Part shown: piece by piece, positions 41,671-49,464 of the stretch
How the letters are laid out: every line of letters starts with the position of its first letter
Position numbering within the stretch: position 1 is the first letter of the stretch
Source: Kineosporiaceae bacterium
GTDB lineage: Bacteria > Actinomycetota > Actinomycetes > Actinomycetales > Kineosporiaceae
Assembly (NCBI GenBank): GCA_016794595.1
Contig: JAEUJN010000041.1
Span: 1-64,000 of the forward strand
DNA length: 64,000 bases
Direction of reading: 5' to 3'
Notes under the pieces: generated by a model
The model's input: the letters and a program-made list of their open reading frames with translations, nothing else
Database searches by the model: none
Told to the model about the DNA's origin: nothing
Position numbers and translations under genes: made by a program

Positions 41671-43209
41671 TCAGGCGGCCAGGGGGGTGGCGGTGAGGGC
41701 GGCCTTCGACTGCTCGCGGCTCTTGAGGGCGATCACGATGCCGGCCATGATCACCACGCCGATGGCCAGGGCCAGGACGAACAGGGCGAACTTGCCGACC
41801 AGGGGCAGCACCCACAGGCCACCGTGCGGTGCCCTCAACGTGGTGCCGAACAGCATGGCCAGCGCGCCGGTCGCGGCCGAGCCGACGACCGAGGAGGCGA
41901 TGATCCGCACCGGGTCGGCGGCGGCGAACGGGATGGCTCCCTCGGAGATGAACGACAGGCCGAGCAGCCAGGCCGCCTTGCCGTTCTCGCGCTCGGGCTC
42001 GGTGAACAGGCCGGGCCGGACGGCGGTGGACAGCGCCATGGCCAGCGGTGCGACCATGCCCGCGGCCATCACGGCGGCCATGATCTTCAGCTGCGGGGCG
42101 TCGGTGGCCGCACCGGCCACGCCCAGGCCGGTGGTGGCGAAGGTGTAGGCCACCTTGTTGACCGGACCGCCGAGGTCGAAGCCCATCATGGCGCCGAGGA
42201 TCAGGCCGAGCAGGACGGCGCTGCTGCCGGTCATGCCGTTCAGGCCCTCGGTGAGGTTGTCCATCAGCCACTTGATCGGGCGGCCCAGCAGGGTGATGAA
42301 GATGCCGGCGGTGACCAGTGTGGACAGCAGCGGGATGACGACCACCGGCATCACGCCGCGAACCCCCTTGTGGACCTTCCAGCGGGAGATCCAGCGGGCG
42401 ACGAACCCGCCCAGGAAGCCGGTGGCGATGCCGCCGAGGAAGCCGGCCTGCATGGTGACCGCGATCGAGCCGCCGACGATGCCCGGGACGATGCCCGGGC
42501 GGTCGGCGATGGCGAAGGCGATGAAGCCGGACAGGATCGGGACCAGGAAGCCGAAGGCGGCCGCTCCCATCACGAACAGCAGTGCCGCCCAACTGGTCAG
42601 GCTCAGCAGGTCGAAGTTCTGGGCGATGTTGTAGGCGGCGTCCTCACCCGAGGCGGTCAGGCTGTACTTGACGATCTCGATCGCGCCGTCCTCGCCGATG
42701 GCGATCTGGGCCAGCATGAACGACAGCGCGATCAGGATGCCGCCGGCCGCGACGAACGGGATCATGTACGAGACACCGGTCATCAGCCACTGCCTGATGC
42801 GGGTGGCGGTTCCCACGCCGGACTCGACCTTGGTGGTCAAACCCGTTGCGGCAGAGGAGCCCCCGGCCACGGTCACGGCGACCGAGCCCGGGTCGCGCCG
42901 GAACTGCTCGACTGCGGCGACGGCCTGGGTGATCAGGCCCGGGCCATCGGAGATGGCCTTCTTCACCCCGACGTCGATGGTCGGCTTGCCGGCGAAGCGA
43001 TCCCGGCCGACGACCTCGAGGTCGTGGGCGAAGACCACCCCGTCCGCGGCGGCGATCACCGCCGGGTCGAGCGGGTCCGACCCGGCCGACCCCTGGGTCT
43101 CGACGATCATCTCGTGGCCGGCGTCGCGCGCGGCCACCTCGAGTGCCTCGGCGGCCATGTAGGTGTGGGCGATGCCGGTGGGGCAGGACGTCACTCCGAC
43201 GAACTTCAT
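41671..43209 (-). CDS. fruA: PTS fructose-specific EIIBC component
   Basis: A 512-residue membrane permease. The EIIB domain at the N-terminus has the phospho-accepting Cys9 in GVTSCPTGIAHTYMAAEAL; after a linker, the EIIC domain (about nine helices, starting MTGVSYMIPFVAAGG) imports fructose as fructose 1-phosphate. The EIIA domain is a separate gene one base upstream, a split from the single-chain EIIABC of many actinobacteria. Confidence 0.94.
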   Translation of the reverse strand: MKFVGVTSCPTGIAHTYMAAEALEVAARDAGHEMIVETQGSAGSDPLDPAVIAAADGVVFAHDLEVVGRDRFAGKPTIDVGVKKAISDGPGLITQAVAAVEQFRRDPGSVAVTVAGGSSAATGLTTKVESGVGTATRIRQWLMTGVSYMIPFVAAGGILIALSFMLAQIAIGEDGAIEIVKYSLTASGEDAAYNIAQNFDLLSLTSWAALLFVMGAAAFGFLVPILSGFIAFAIADRPGIVPGIVGGSIAVTMQAGFLGGIATGFLGGFVARWISRWKVHKGVRGVMPVVVIPLLSTLVTAGIFITLLGRPIKWLMDNLTEGLNGMTGSSAVLLGLILGAMMGFDLGGPVNKVAYTFATTGLGVAGAATDAPQLKIMAAVMAAGMVAPLAMALSTAVRPGLFTEPERENGKAAWLLGLSFISEGAIPFAAADPVRIIASSVVGSAATGALAMLFGTTLRAPHGGLWVLPLVGKFALFVLALAIGVVIMAGIVIALKSREQSKAALTATPLAA

Positions 43210-43210
43210 C

Positions 43211-43657
43211 TCAGTTCACGACCTCTCGCTCGACGATCTCCACGACGGTTGCGGCGTCGGGGGCATCCCTCAGGGACTGGCGGAACTCGGCGCGCATCAG
43301 CTTGCGGGCCAGCGCGGCGAGGATCTTCATGTGCTCCTGGCCGCCGCCGTCCGGGGCGGCGATCAGGAAGATCAGGGTGGCCGGGCCGTCCTCGGCGCCC
43401 CAGTCGACCCCGGTGGCGGGCCGACCGAAGACCAGCGACGGCTGGGTGATCGCCGCGCTGCGGGCATGGGGGATCCCGATCCCCCCGGGCAGCCCGGTGG
43501 CCATCTGCTCCTCGCGCTTGCGGACGTCGTCCAGGAAGGTCGCCAGGTCGGTGCAGCGACCGGAGGTCACCAGGGTCTGTGCCAGTTGGCGGGTCGCCTC
43601 GGTGCGATCGGCGGCGTCCAGGTCGAGCACCACCTGGTCGGTCGTGATCAGGGACAT
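43211..43657 (-). CDS. PTS fructose-type EIIA protein
   Basis: A 148-residue phosphocarrier with the phosphorylated His64 in GGIGIPHARSAAI and the typical ending HMKILAALARKLM. It takes phosphate from HPr and passes it to the EIIB domain of FruA. Stop and FruA start are separated by one base. ATG follows GAGAGGAA. Confidence 0.93.
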   Translation of the reverse strand: MSLITTDQVVLDLDAADRTEATRQLAQTLVTSGRCTDLATFLDDVRKREEQMATGLPGGIGIPHARSAAITQPSLVFGRPATGVDWGAEDGPATLIFLIAAPDGGGQEHMKILAALARKLMRAEFRQSLRDAPDAATVVEIVEREVVN

Positions 43658-43726
43658 GGGGTTCCTCTCTCGGATGCGGGTGCGGGGGTGGACGGGCGGC
43701 AGTGCGGTGTGAGGGAGTGGGAGGGA

Positions 43727-44674
43727 TCAGGGCAGGGGGCGGGCGAGGTCGGGTTCGACCAGGCTGACAACGATGTCTTGACAGTCCGCAGGGGCGGGCA
43801 CCCGGCTGCCGGGCAGGCGCACGGCGGCGGCTCCCCAGGTCACGCCGGAGATCAGTGCGGTCGAGGCGTCCGCCCCGACCGAGAGCGCGTTGAGCAGGCC
43901 GGCCAGCAGGCAGTCGCCGGCGCCCACGGTCGACAGCGGGTCCCCGATGGTGGCGACGGCGTGCAGGCAGGTGTCCTCGTCGACCAGCAGGGCGCCGTCC
44001 CGGCCGAGGCTGACCACGACCCGCTCGAGCCCCTTGTCGATCAGGTCGGCGGCCGCGTCCCGGACGTCGCCCAGGGTCGGCAGCGGCCGGTCGACCAGCT
44101 CGGCGAGTTCCTCGTGATTGGGTTTGATCAGGTGCGGCCGGGCGCGCACGGCGGCGGCCAGCGGTGCCTGGGAGCTGTCGATCGCCACCCGGACGCCGTG
44201 CTCGCGCAGCCGGGTGATCAGGGTCGCGTAGAGGTCCTCGGGAGCGCCCGGGGGCAGCGAACCGCACCCCACGACCCAGGACGTGCGGGTGTCCAGGACG
44301 CCGAGCACGCCGTCGATCAACCCTTCGACATCCTGCGGGCCGAGCGTCGGTCCGGGCTCGTTGAGCTTGGTGGTGGTGCCGTCCGGTTCGACCACGGCGA
44401 CGTTCATCCGCAGGGTCCCCTCCACCGGGACCGTGTGCCGCGGGACGGCGGCCGCCGTGAGCAGGGCGTCCATCAGGGCACCCTCCGGGCCTCCGCTGGG
44501 GAACACGGCGAGGGTGGCTGCGGACTGGGCGGTCAGGGCGCGGGAGACGTTGATCCCCTTGCCGCCCGGGTCGATCCGGCTGGAGGTCGCCCGGTGCACC
44601 TCGCCACGTCGCAGGTCCGGGACGGCGATCGTGCGGTCGACGCTCGGGTTGGGGGTCAGGGTCACGATGGTCAT
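43727..44674 (-). CDS. fruK: 1-phosphofructokinase
   Basis: A PfkB-family sugar kinase (315 aa) that converts fructose 1-phosphate, the product of the PTS, to fructose 1,6-bisphosphate. Seen: TLTPNPSVDRTIAVPDL at the N-terminus, the substrate loop DPGGKGINVSRAL and the catalytic GAGDCLLAGLL near the C-terminus. The ATG overlaps the fruR stop (ATGA). Confidence 0.94.
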   Translation of the reverse strand: MTIVTLTPNPSVDRTIAVPDLRRGEVHRATSSRIDPGGKGINVSRALTAQSAATLAVFPSGGPEGALMDALLTAAAVPRHTVPVEGTLRMNVAVVEPDGTTTKLNEPGPTLGPQDVEGLIDGVLGVLDTRTSWVVGCGSLPPGAPEDLYATLITRLREHGVRVAIDSSQAPLAAAVRARPHLIKPNHEELAELVDRPLPTLGDVRDAAADLIDKGLERVVVSLGRDGALLVDEDTCLHAVATIGDPLSTVGAGDCLLAGLLNALSVGADASTALISGVTWGAAAVRLPGSRVPAPADCQDIVVSLVEPDLARPLP

Positions 44675-45432
44675 GCCCGCACCACCCTCGGCCCGCAGGA
44701 GGAGATCTCGGCGGCGCGCTCGTCGTCCAGATCGGTGTCGGTGATCACCAGGTCGAGGTCGCTCAGCTGGCCGAAGCGGTGAAAGTGGGCGTCCCCTGCC
44801 TTGGTGGAGTCGCTCACCAGCACGCTGCGCCTGGCGGAGGCGATCATGGCCCGCTTGACCGCGGCCTCGCTCTGGTCGGGAGTGGTCAGGCCGCGCGCGA
44901 CCGAGAACCCGTTGGTGCCCATGAGGGCGAGGTCACCCACGATGCCGGCCAGGGCCTCGGTGGCCCAGTCGCCGACGGCGGCCCCGGTCCGCCCGCGGAC
45001 CCGGCCACCGATCAGGTAGAGGGTGACCCCGGGGTGGGTGATCAGGATCGACGCCGCGGCGATGGAGTTGGTGACCACGGTAAGGTCGATGTCCGGCGGG
45101 AGCAGTTCGACGACGGCCAGGGTGGTCGTGCCGGCATCGAGCAGGAGCGTGCCGCCGGCCGGCAGCTCGTCCAGGGCGCGGGCGGCGATCCGGCGCTTCT
45201 CGGCGGTGAGCCGGGTGGTGCGTGCCGCCAGGGTCGGTTCGAGCTCGAGTCGCTCGACCGGGATCGCCCCGCCGTGCACCCGGCGCAGCGAGCCGCGCCG
45301 CTCGAGAGCGGTCAGATCCCGGCGGACGGTCTCGGGGGTCACGTCGAGCGACTCCGCCAGGGCGGTGACCTCGACCCGGCCGACCCGGCGTGCCTCGGCC
45401 AGGATCCGCTGCTGGCGCTCTTCGGCGTACAT
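44671..45432 (-). CDS. fruR: DeoR family regulator of the fructose operon
   Basis: A 253-residue DeoR/GlpR-type repressor: HTH RVEVTALAESLDVTPETVRRDLTALERRGSLRRVHGGAI followed by a sugar-phosphate sensor domain (LLLDAGTTTLAVVELLP, MGTNGFSVARGLTTPDQSEA). Its effector is probably fructose 1-phosphate. It is first in the operon fruR-fruK-EIIA-fruA, with palindromes upstream likely used for autoregulation. Confidence 0.92.
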   Translation of the reverse strand: MYAEERQQRILAEARRVGRVEVTALAESLDVTPETVRRDLTALERRGSLRRVHGGAIPVERLELEPTLAARTTRLTAEKRRIAARALDELPAGGTLLLDAGTTTLAVVELLPPDIDLTVVTNSIAAASILITHPGVTLYLIGGRVRGRTGAAVGDWATEALAGIVGDLALMGTNGFSVARGLTTPDQSEAAVKRAMIASARRSVLVSDSTKAGDAHFHRFGQLSDLDLVITDTDLDDERAAEISSCGPRVVRA

Positions 45433-45495
45433 CCGATCACTCCCGAGTTGCGGTGCGGTGGGCGTGGTGTGTCCTTTTCGCACCTGTATCGGACC

Positions 45496-45534
45496 ACACG
45501 GAGCACCGTGTTGTAAAGGGATTCGGACATCCGA
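45496..45534. promoter_or_regulatory. Two palindromes between fruR and the EamA gene
   Basis: ACACGG-AGCA-CCGTGT (45496-45511) and TCGGA-CA-TCCGA (45523-45534) are perfect inverted repeats in the divergent promoter region; between them, TTGTAAAGGGA is AT-rich and could be part of a promoter. Candidates for FruR binding. Confidence 0.5.
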
Positions 45535-45600
45535 TTCGCTTTGCTTGTGTTGGACTGATTGGGATGCGGAGTGTCGGGGTCGGTGGTGCAGACTCGCCCC

Positions 45601-46458
45601 GTGTCGCGTCGCGGGTGGACCCTGTTCCTGACCATGTCGGTGATCTGGGGAATTCCCTACCTGCTGATCAAGATCGCGGTGGCCGACCTGTCGCCGGCGA
45701 TGGTGGTCTTCGGCCGGACGGCGCTCGCCGCGCTGGTCCTGCTCCCGCTGGCCGCTCGCCGGGGTGAGCTCGCGGCCCTGTGGCCCGTGCGCCGGTGGGT
45801 GCTGGTGTTCTCGTTCGTGGAGATCACCGTGCCGTGGATCATGCTCGGCTACGCCGAGTTGCGGCTGACCAGCTCCCTGACCGCACTCTTGCTGGCAGCC
45901 ATCCCCCTGGTGGCCGTGGTTCTCAGCCGCCTGGCCGGCATCGAGCGGCGGATCGGTCCCGGCCGCTGGGCCGGACTCGCCGTCGGGTTGACCGGGGTGG
46001 CGGCGATCGGGGGGCTCGACCTCGGCTCGGGGGACGCCCTGTCGGTGGTCGCGGTGGTGTTCGCCGTCCTGGGCTATGCCCTCGGCCCACTGGTGATCGC
46101 CAAGCGACTGACGGCGGTGACCGGCACGGCCGTCACGGCGGTGGCGATGACCCTGAACGCGGTGCTTTACCTGCCGTTCGCGGTCTGGACCAGGCCCGCG
46201 CCCGGGCACGTGGTGCCGGTGGCCGCCTGGGTCTCGATCGTGGTGCTCGGGCTGGTCTGCAGCGCCCTGGCGTTCGTGCTGTTCTTCCACCTGGTGGCCG
46301 AGGTGGGGCCGGCCCGGATGTCGGTGATCACCTACGTCAACCCGGTGGTGGCCGCTGTGGCCGGGGTGTGGCTGCTCACCGAACCGGTCACCGCCGGGCT
46401 GGTGGTGGGCTTTCCCCTGGTGCTCTGCGGGTCCTGGCTCGCCACCCGGGCCCGCTGA
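45601..46458 (+). CDS. EamA/DMT family transporter
   Basis: A ten-helix drug/metabolite transporter (285 aa) built of two EamA repeats; the first starts LTMSVIWGIPYLLIKIAV and ends near AAIPLVAVVLSRL, and the second ends with ARMSVITYVNPVVAAVAGVW. Such proteins usually export amino acids or metabolites. GTG start 45601. Substrate unknown. Confidence 0.88.
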   Translation: MSRRGWTLFLTMSVIWGIPYLLIKIAVADLSPAMVVFGRTALAALVLLPLAARRGELAALWPVRRWVLVFSFVEITVPWIMLGYAELRLTSSLTALLLAAIPLVAVVLSRLAGIERRIGPGRWAGLAVGLTGVAAIGGLDLGSGDALSVVAVVFAVLGYALGPLVIAKRLTAVTGTAVTAVAMTLNAVLYLPFAVWTRPAPGHVVPVAAWVSIVVLGLVCSALAFVLFFHLVAEVGPARMSVITYVNPVVAAVAGVWLLTEPVTAGLVVGFPLVLCGSWLATRAR

Positions 46459-46612
46459 CGCCGGGGCGGGTTCGGCTCGGGCCGGCCGGTGTGACGGGGT
46501 CGGCGACCAAGTGCCCTCGCGCCAGGGGGTCGCGGCGGGGTGGGATGGACCCGGGGTCCACCGGCTCGACCGCGGTCGAGTTCCTCCCGCCATCGACGCA
46601 GGGAGGCGCGTC

Positions 46613-47071
46613 ATGAGAGTCCACGTCGTCTACGACTCCGCCTACGGCAACACCGAGTTGATCGCCACGGCGGTGGCACAGGTTCTGCGGTCCTCCCACG
46701 AGGTGGCCGCCTACCGGGTGGGGGAGACCCCGCCGTTCCCGCTCGACCCCGGTGACCTGCTCGTGGTGGGCTCGCCCACCCAGGGCGGGCACGCGACCCC
46801 GGCGATGGAACACTTCCTGGCCCACCTGCCCGACTCGGTGCTCGAGGGGCTGGCCGTTGCCGCCTTCGACACCCGGATGGCCGCCCGGTGGGTGCGGATC
46901 TTCGGCTACGCCGCCCCGCGGATGGAGAAGGCCCTCGTCCTGCGGGACGCGGTGCCGGTGGCCGCCGCCGAGGGATTCGTGGTCACCGGTCGCGAGGGGC
47001 CGCTGGCCGCGGGGGAGCGCCAGCGAGCTGCGGACTGGGCCTGCGGGCTCGCGCTGCCGGTCACGCACTGA
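46613..47071 (+). CDS. Flavodoxin domain protein
   Basis: A 152-residue FMN-binding protein: the phosphate loop VYDSAYGNTELIATAV and the second FMN loop VGSPTQGGHATPAM are clear. It resembles stand-alone flavodoxin/protoporphyrinogen-oxidase-like domains with unknown redox partner. ATG follows GGGAGG. It converges with the binding-protein gene across a short hairpin. Confidence 0.86.
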   Translation: MRVHVVYDSAYGNTELIATAVAQVLRSSHEVAAYRVGETPPFPLDPGDLLVVGSPTQGGHATPAMEHFLAHLPDSVLEGLAVAAFDTRMAARWVRIFGYAAPRMEKALVLRDAVPVAAAEGFVVTGREGPLAAGERQRAADWACGLALPVTH

Positions 47072-47083
47072 CCTCGGCCCACC

Positions 47084-47108
47084 CTGACCTCGCGGGACGA
47101 GAGGTCAG
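47084..47108. terminator. Hairpin between convergent flavodoxin and binding-protein genes
   Basis: CTGACCTC and GAGGTCAG form 8-bp arms around a 9-base loop. The right arm includes the stop codon of the binding-protein gene. Confidence 0.5.
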
Positions 47109-48094
47109 CTCTTGGCGGGCATCCACTTGCGCCACTTCTGCGGATTGGCGTCCAGCCACTTCGCGGCGGCGTCCTCGGGTGACATCTTCTTCGCGGTGAT
47201 GTCGTTCGCCACCTGGTTCTGGTCCTCGTTGGTCCACGAGAAGTTCTGGATCAACGTCGCTGCCGGGCTCCCCGAGTAGGCGAACTCCCGATTGAGGATC
47301 TTGTCCAGGTCGTAGGGCTGGTAGTCGCAGGCCACCGTCTTCGGGTCGGCGTCGCAGCCGGGCGTGTACGGCGGCAGTGGGATGTGCACCAGCTTGACCT
47401 GCGACAGCAGCCACTGGGGTGAGTAGAAGTAGCCGAGCAGCGGGGTGCGCTCGCGCTCGGCGTCCCGGAACGCCTTGATCAGGGCGTCCTCGCTGCCGGC
47501 GTAGACCACGGTGAAGTTCAACCCGAGGTTCTTCAGCAACGCCTCGTCGTTGGTGACGTAGCTCGGGTCGCCGGCCAGGAACTGGCCCTTGCCGCGCGAC
47601 TTCGGCGTGGTGAACAGCTTCCAGTACTGGCGCAGCTGCTTCCAGTCGGTGATGTCGGGGTACTCCTCGACCATCCACGGCGGGACGTACCAGCCGATCA
47701 CCCCTCGGTTGCCGGTCAGCCCGCCCTCGACCGCCACCTGCTCGGTGTCGATGTACTTCTTCTTCAGGTCGTCGTGACCCCAGTTCTCCAGGATGGCGTC
47801 GACCGAGCCGTCGGCCAGGTGTTCCCACGAGGCGGCCTCGGCCTCCGCGCGGACGGCCACGGTGCAGCCGAGTTCCTTCTCCGCCAGGTACTTCACCACG
47901 GCGAGGTTGGCCTCGTAGCCGGCCCAGGGGTTGGCCGCGAGGGTCACCTCGCCGCAGGCTGCCGGCGTCATGCCGGGCGCCGACACCAGGGCAGGCGCGG
48001 TACCGCCGCACCCGGCCAGGGCGAGGGCGCCGGCCATGAGCACTGCCAGCAGTGCGGGCAGCGCGGGCAGCGTGGGCAGGGAACGGGGCCTCAC
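47105..48094 (-). CDS. Glycine betaine/proline-type ABC transporter substrate-binding lipoprotein
   Basis: A 329-residue OpuAC-family binding protein: signal peptide with lipobox LALAGC (Cys29), then VTLAANPWAGYEANLAVVKYLAEKELG, ILENWGHDDLKKKYI and RNFSWTNEDQN-like C-terminal features. Trp residues lining such pockets bind quaternary amines. No permease or ATPase gene is near. The GTG start overlaps the cvnD stop by 4 bp, tying its translation to the conservon, which is unusual. Confidence 0.85.
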   Translation of the reverse strand: MRPRSLPTLPALPALLAVLMAGALALAGCGGTAPALVSAPGMTPAACGEVTLAANPWAGYEANLAVVKYLAEKELGCTVAVRAEAEAASWEHLADGSVDAILENWGHDDLKKKYIDTEQVAVEGGLTGNRGVIGWYVPPWMVEEYPDITDWKQLRQYWKLFTTPKSRGKGQFLAGDPSYVTNDEALLKNLGLNFTVVYAGSEDALIKAFRDAERERTPLLGYFYSPQWLLSQVKLVHIPLPPYTPGCDADPKTVACDYQPYDLDKILNREFAYSGSPAATLIQNFSWTNEDQNQVANDITAKKMSPEDAAAKWLDANPQKWRKWMPAKS

Positions 48095-48687
48095 AGCCGA
48101 ACCTCCTGGTTCTGCCCCGCCAGGGCGCGGGCGAGCACGTTCTCGAGCAGGCAGACCAGCACCTGCTTGACCGACTGCCGATCCCGGGCATCGCAGTCGA
48201 TCACCGGGATGTCGTCACGGACCCCGAGCGCCTCGCGGATCTCGCCGAGGTCGAACCGGGGGACGTCGTCGAACAGGTTGACCGCCACCAGGAACGGGAT
48301 GTCGTGGTCCTCGAAGTAGTCGATCGCGGGGAAGCAGTCCTCGACCCGGGCGGTGTCCAGCAGGATGACCGCCCCCAGGGCCCCCTCGACCAGGTCGTCC
48401 CACAGGAAGGCGTAGCGGTCCTGGCCGGGGGTGCCGAACAGGTAGAGCCGCAGGCTCTCGTCCAGGCTGATCCGGCCGAAGTCGAGGGCCACCGTGGTGC
48501 TGACCTTGCCGGGGACGTTGCGCCGATCGTCGACCCCCTCGGAGGCGTCGGTCATGTCGGCCTCGGTGAACAGCGGCTCCACCTCGGAGATCGCGCCCAC
48601 GAAGGTGGTCTTGCCGACCCCGAAACCCCCACTGATCACGATCTTCACCGAGACCAGGTCGATCAGCTGGTCAGAGTTCACGGACAC
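48091..48687 (-). CDS. cvnD: Conservon GTPase CvnD
   Basis: A 198-residue small Ras/MglA-like GTPase: P-loop SGGFGVGKTTFVGAIS, switch region KVSTTVALDFGRI, FGTPGQDR (DxxG equivalent) and VAVNLFDD (NKxD equivalent). In Streptomyces conservons it joins CvnA-C in a membrane-associated, G-protein-like signalling complex. Overlaps cvnC by 17 bp and the binding-protein gene by 4 bp. Confidence 0.92.
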   Translation of the reverse strand: MSVNSDQLIDLVSVKIVISGGFGVGKTTFVGAISEVEPLFTEADMTDASEGVDDRRNVPGKVSTTVALDFGRISLDESLRLYLFGTPGQDRYAFLWDDLVEGALGAVILLDTARVEDCFPAIDYFEDHDIPFLVAVNLFDDVPRFDLGEIREALGVRDDIPVIDCDARDRQSVKQVLVCLLENVLARALAGQNQEVRL

Positions 48688-49030
48688 GATCCCGGATCCT
48701 TTCGATCAGGCTCACCGACAGGGTGCCGGGCTCGACGGCGGTGACGACCCCGTCCTCGACCAGGTCGGCGACCAGGATGCGCGCCACCCCGATCGGTACC
48801 CCGACGGCCGCCGAGATCTCGGCGACCGAGGTGGGGCGCTGGCAGAGGGTTGCGATCCGGCGCGCCTCGAACCGGATCCCCTGCGGGATCAGGGTGCGGG
48901 CTTGGATCAGGGTCTCGATCCTGAGGCCCTCGCGCGCCGGGCGAGTGCGTCCGCCGGTCAGCAGGAAGGGCCTGATCACCGGCGTCGTCTCGGGATCGTC
49001 GGGCTCCAGCGGGTGCCGGTCGGCGATCAT
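48671..49030 (-). CDS. cvnC: Conservon DUF742 protein CvnC
   Basis: A 119-residue DUF742 protein with a predicted winged-helix-like core: VIRPFLLTGGRTRP at the start and RIATLCQRPTSVAEISAAVGVPIGVARILVADL. The family is found only in conservons and related loci. The ATG overlaps the cvnB stop by 4 bp. Confidence 0.92.
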   Translation of the reverse strand: MIADRHPLEPDDPETTPVIRPFLLTGGRTRPAREGLRIETLIQARTLIPQGIRFEARRIATLCQRPTSVAEISAAVGVPIGVARILVADLVEDGVVTAVEPGTLSVSLIERIRDRVREL

Positions 49031-49464
49031 CGCGGCAGGCGTCGGCGCGACTCGGAGACCAGTGCCGGGGTGAGCAGGGGGCCGAAACGCTCTGCCAGAG
49101 TGGCGGTTTCGTAGCCGATCAGGCCGAGATCGCCATCGCCGTCGGCGACCACGCCGATGCAGCTGCCCCCGGGGATGCTGGTGACCAGAAGGAAGCCGCG
49201 CACCATCTCGATCATGATCAGTTTCAGGCCGGCGAACTCGTAGCGCCGGGCCGCACTGCGTCCCAGGCTGACCAGGCTGGACACGATCGCCGCGAGGTGG
49301 TCGGCGTCCGTGCGGCTCAGGCCGTCCGAGCCGGCGATCAGCAGGCCGTCGGAGGAGACCGCCACGGCCTCGCGGACGCCGTCCGTCGTCCGGACGAAGT
49401 TGCCCAGCATCCAGTTGAAGTCCTGCCCGGTCGCCTGCCCGGTCGTCGATGGACGGATGCTCAT
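49027..49464 (-). CDS. cvnB: Conservon roadblock/LC7 protein CvnB
   Basis: A 145-residue roadblock/LC7 protein (FNWMLGNFVRTTDGVREAVAVSSDGLLIAGSDGL, LGLIGYETATLAERFG), the likely regulator or GAP-like partner of CvnD. ATGA overlap with cvnA and with cvnC on both sides. Confidence 0.92.
   Translation of the reverse strand: MSIRPSTTGQATGQDFNWMLGNFVRTTDGVREAVAVSSDGLLIAGSDGLSRTDADHLAAIVSSLVSLGRSAARRYEFAGLKLIMIEMVRGFLLVTSIPGGSCIGVVADGDGDLGLIGYETATLAERFGPLLTPALVSESRRRLPR

Noticed and set aside
39425-43449. Long plus-strand frames over ptsI and fruA
   Set aside because: Antisense to enzymes with conserved active sites; composition typical of shadows.
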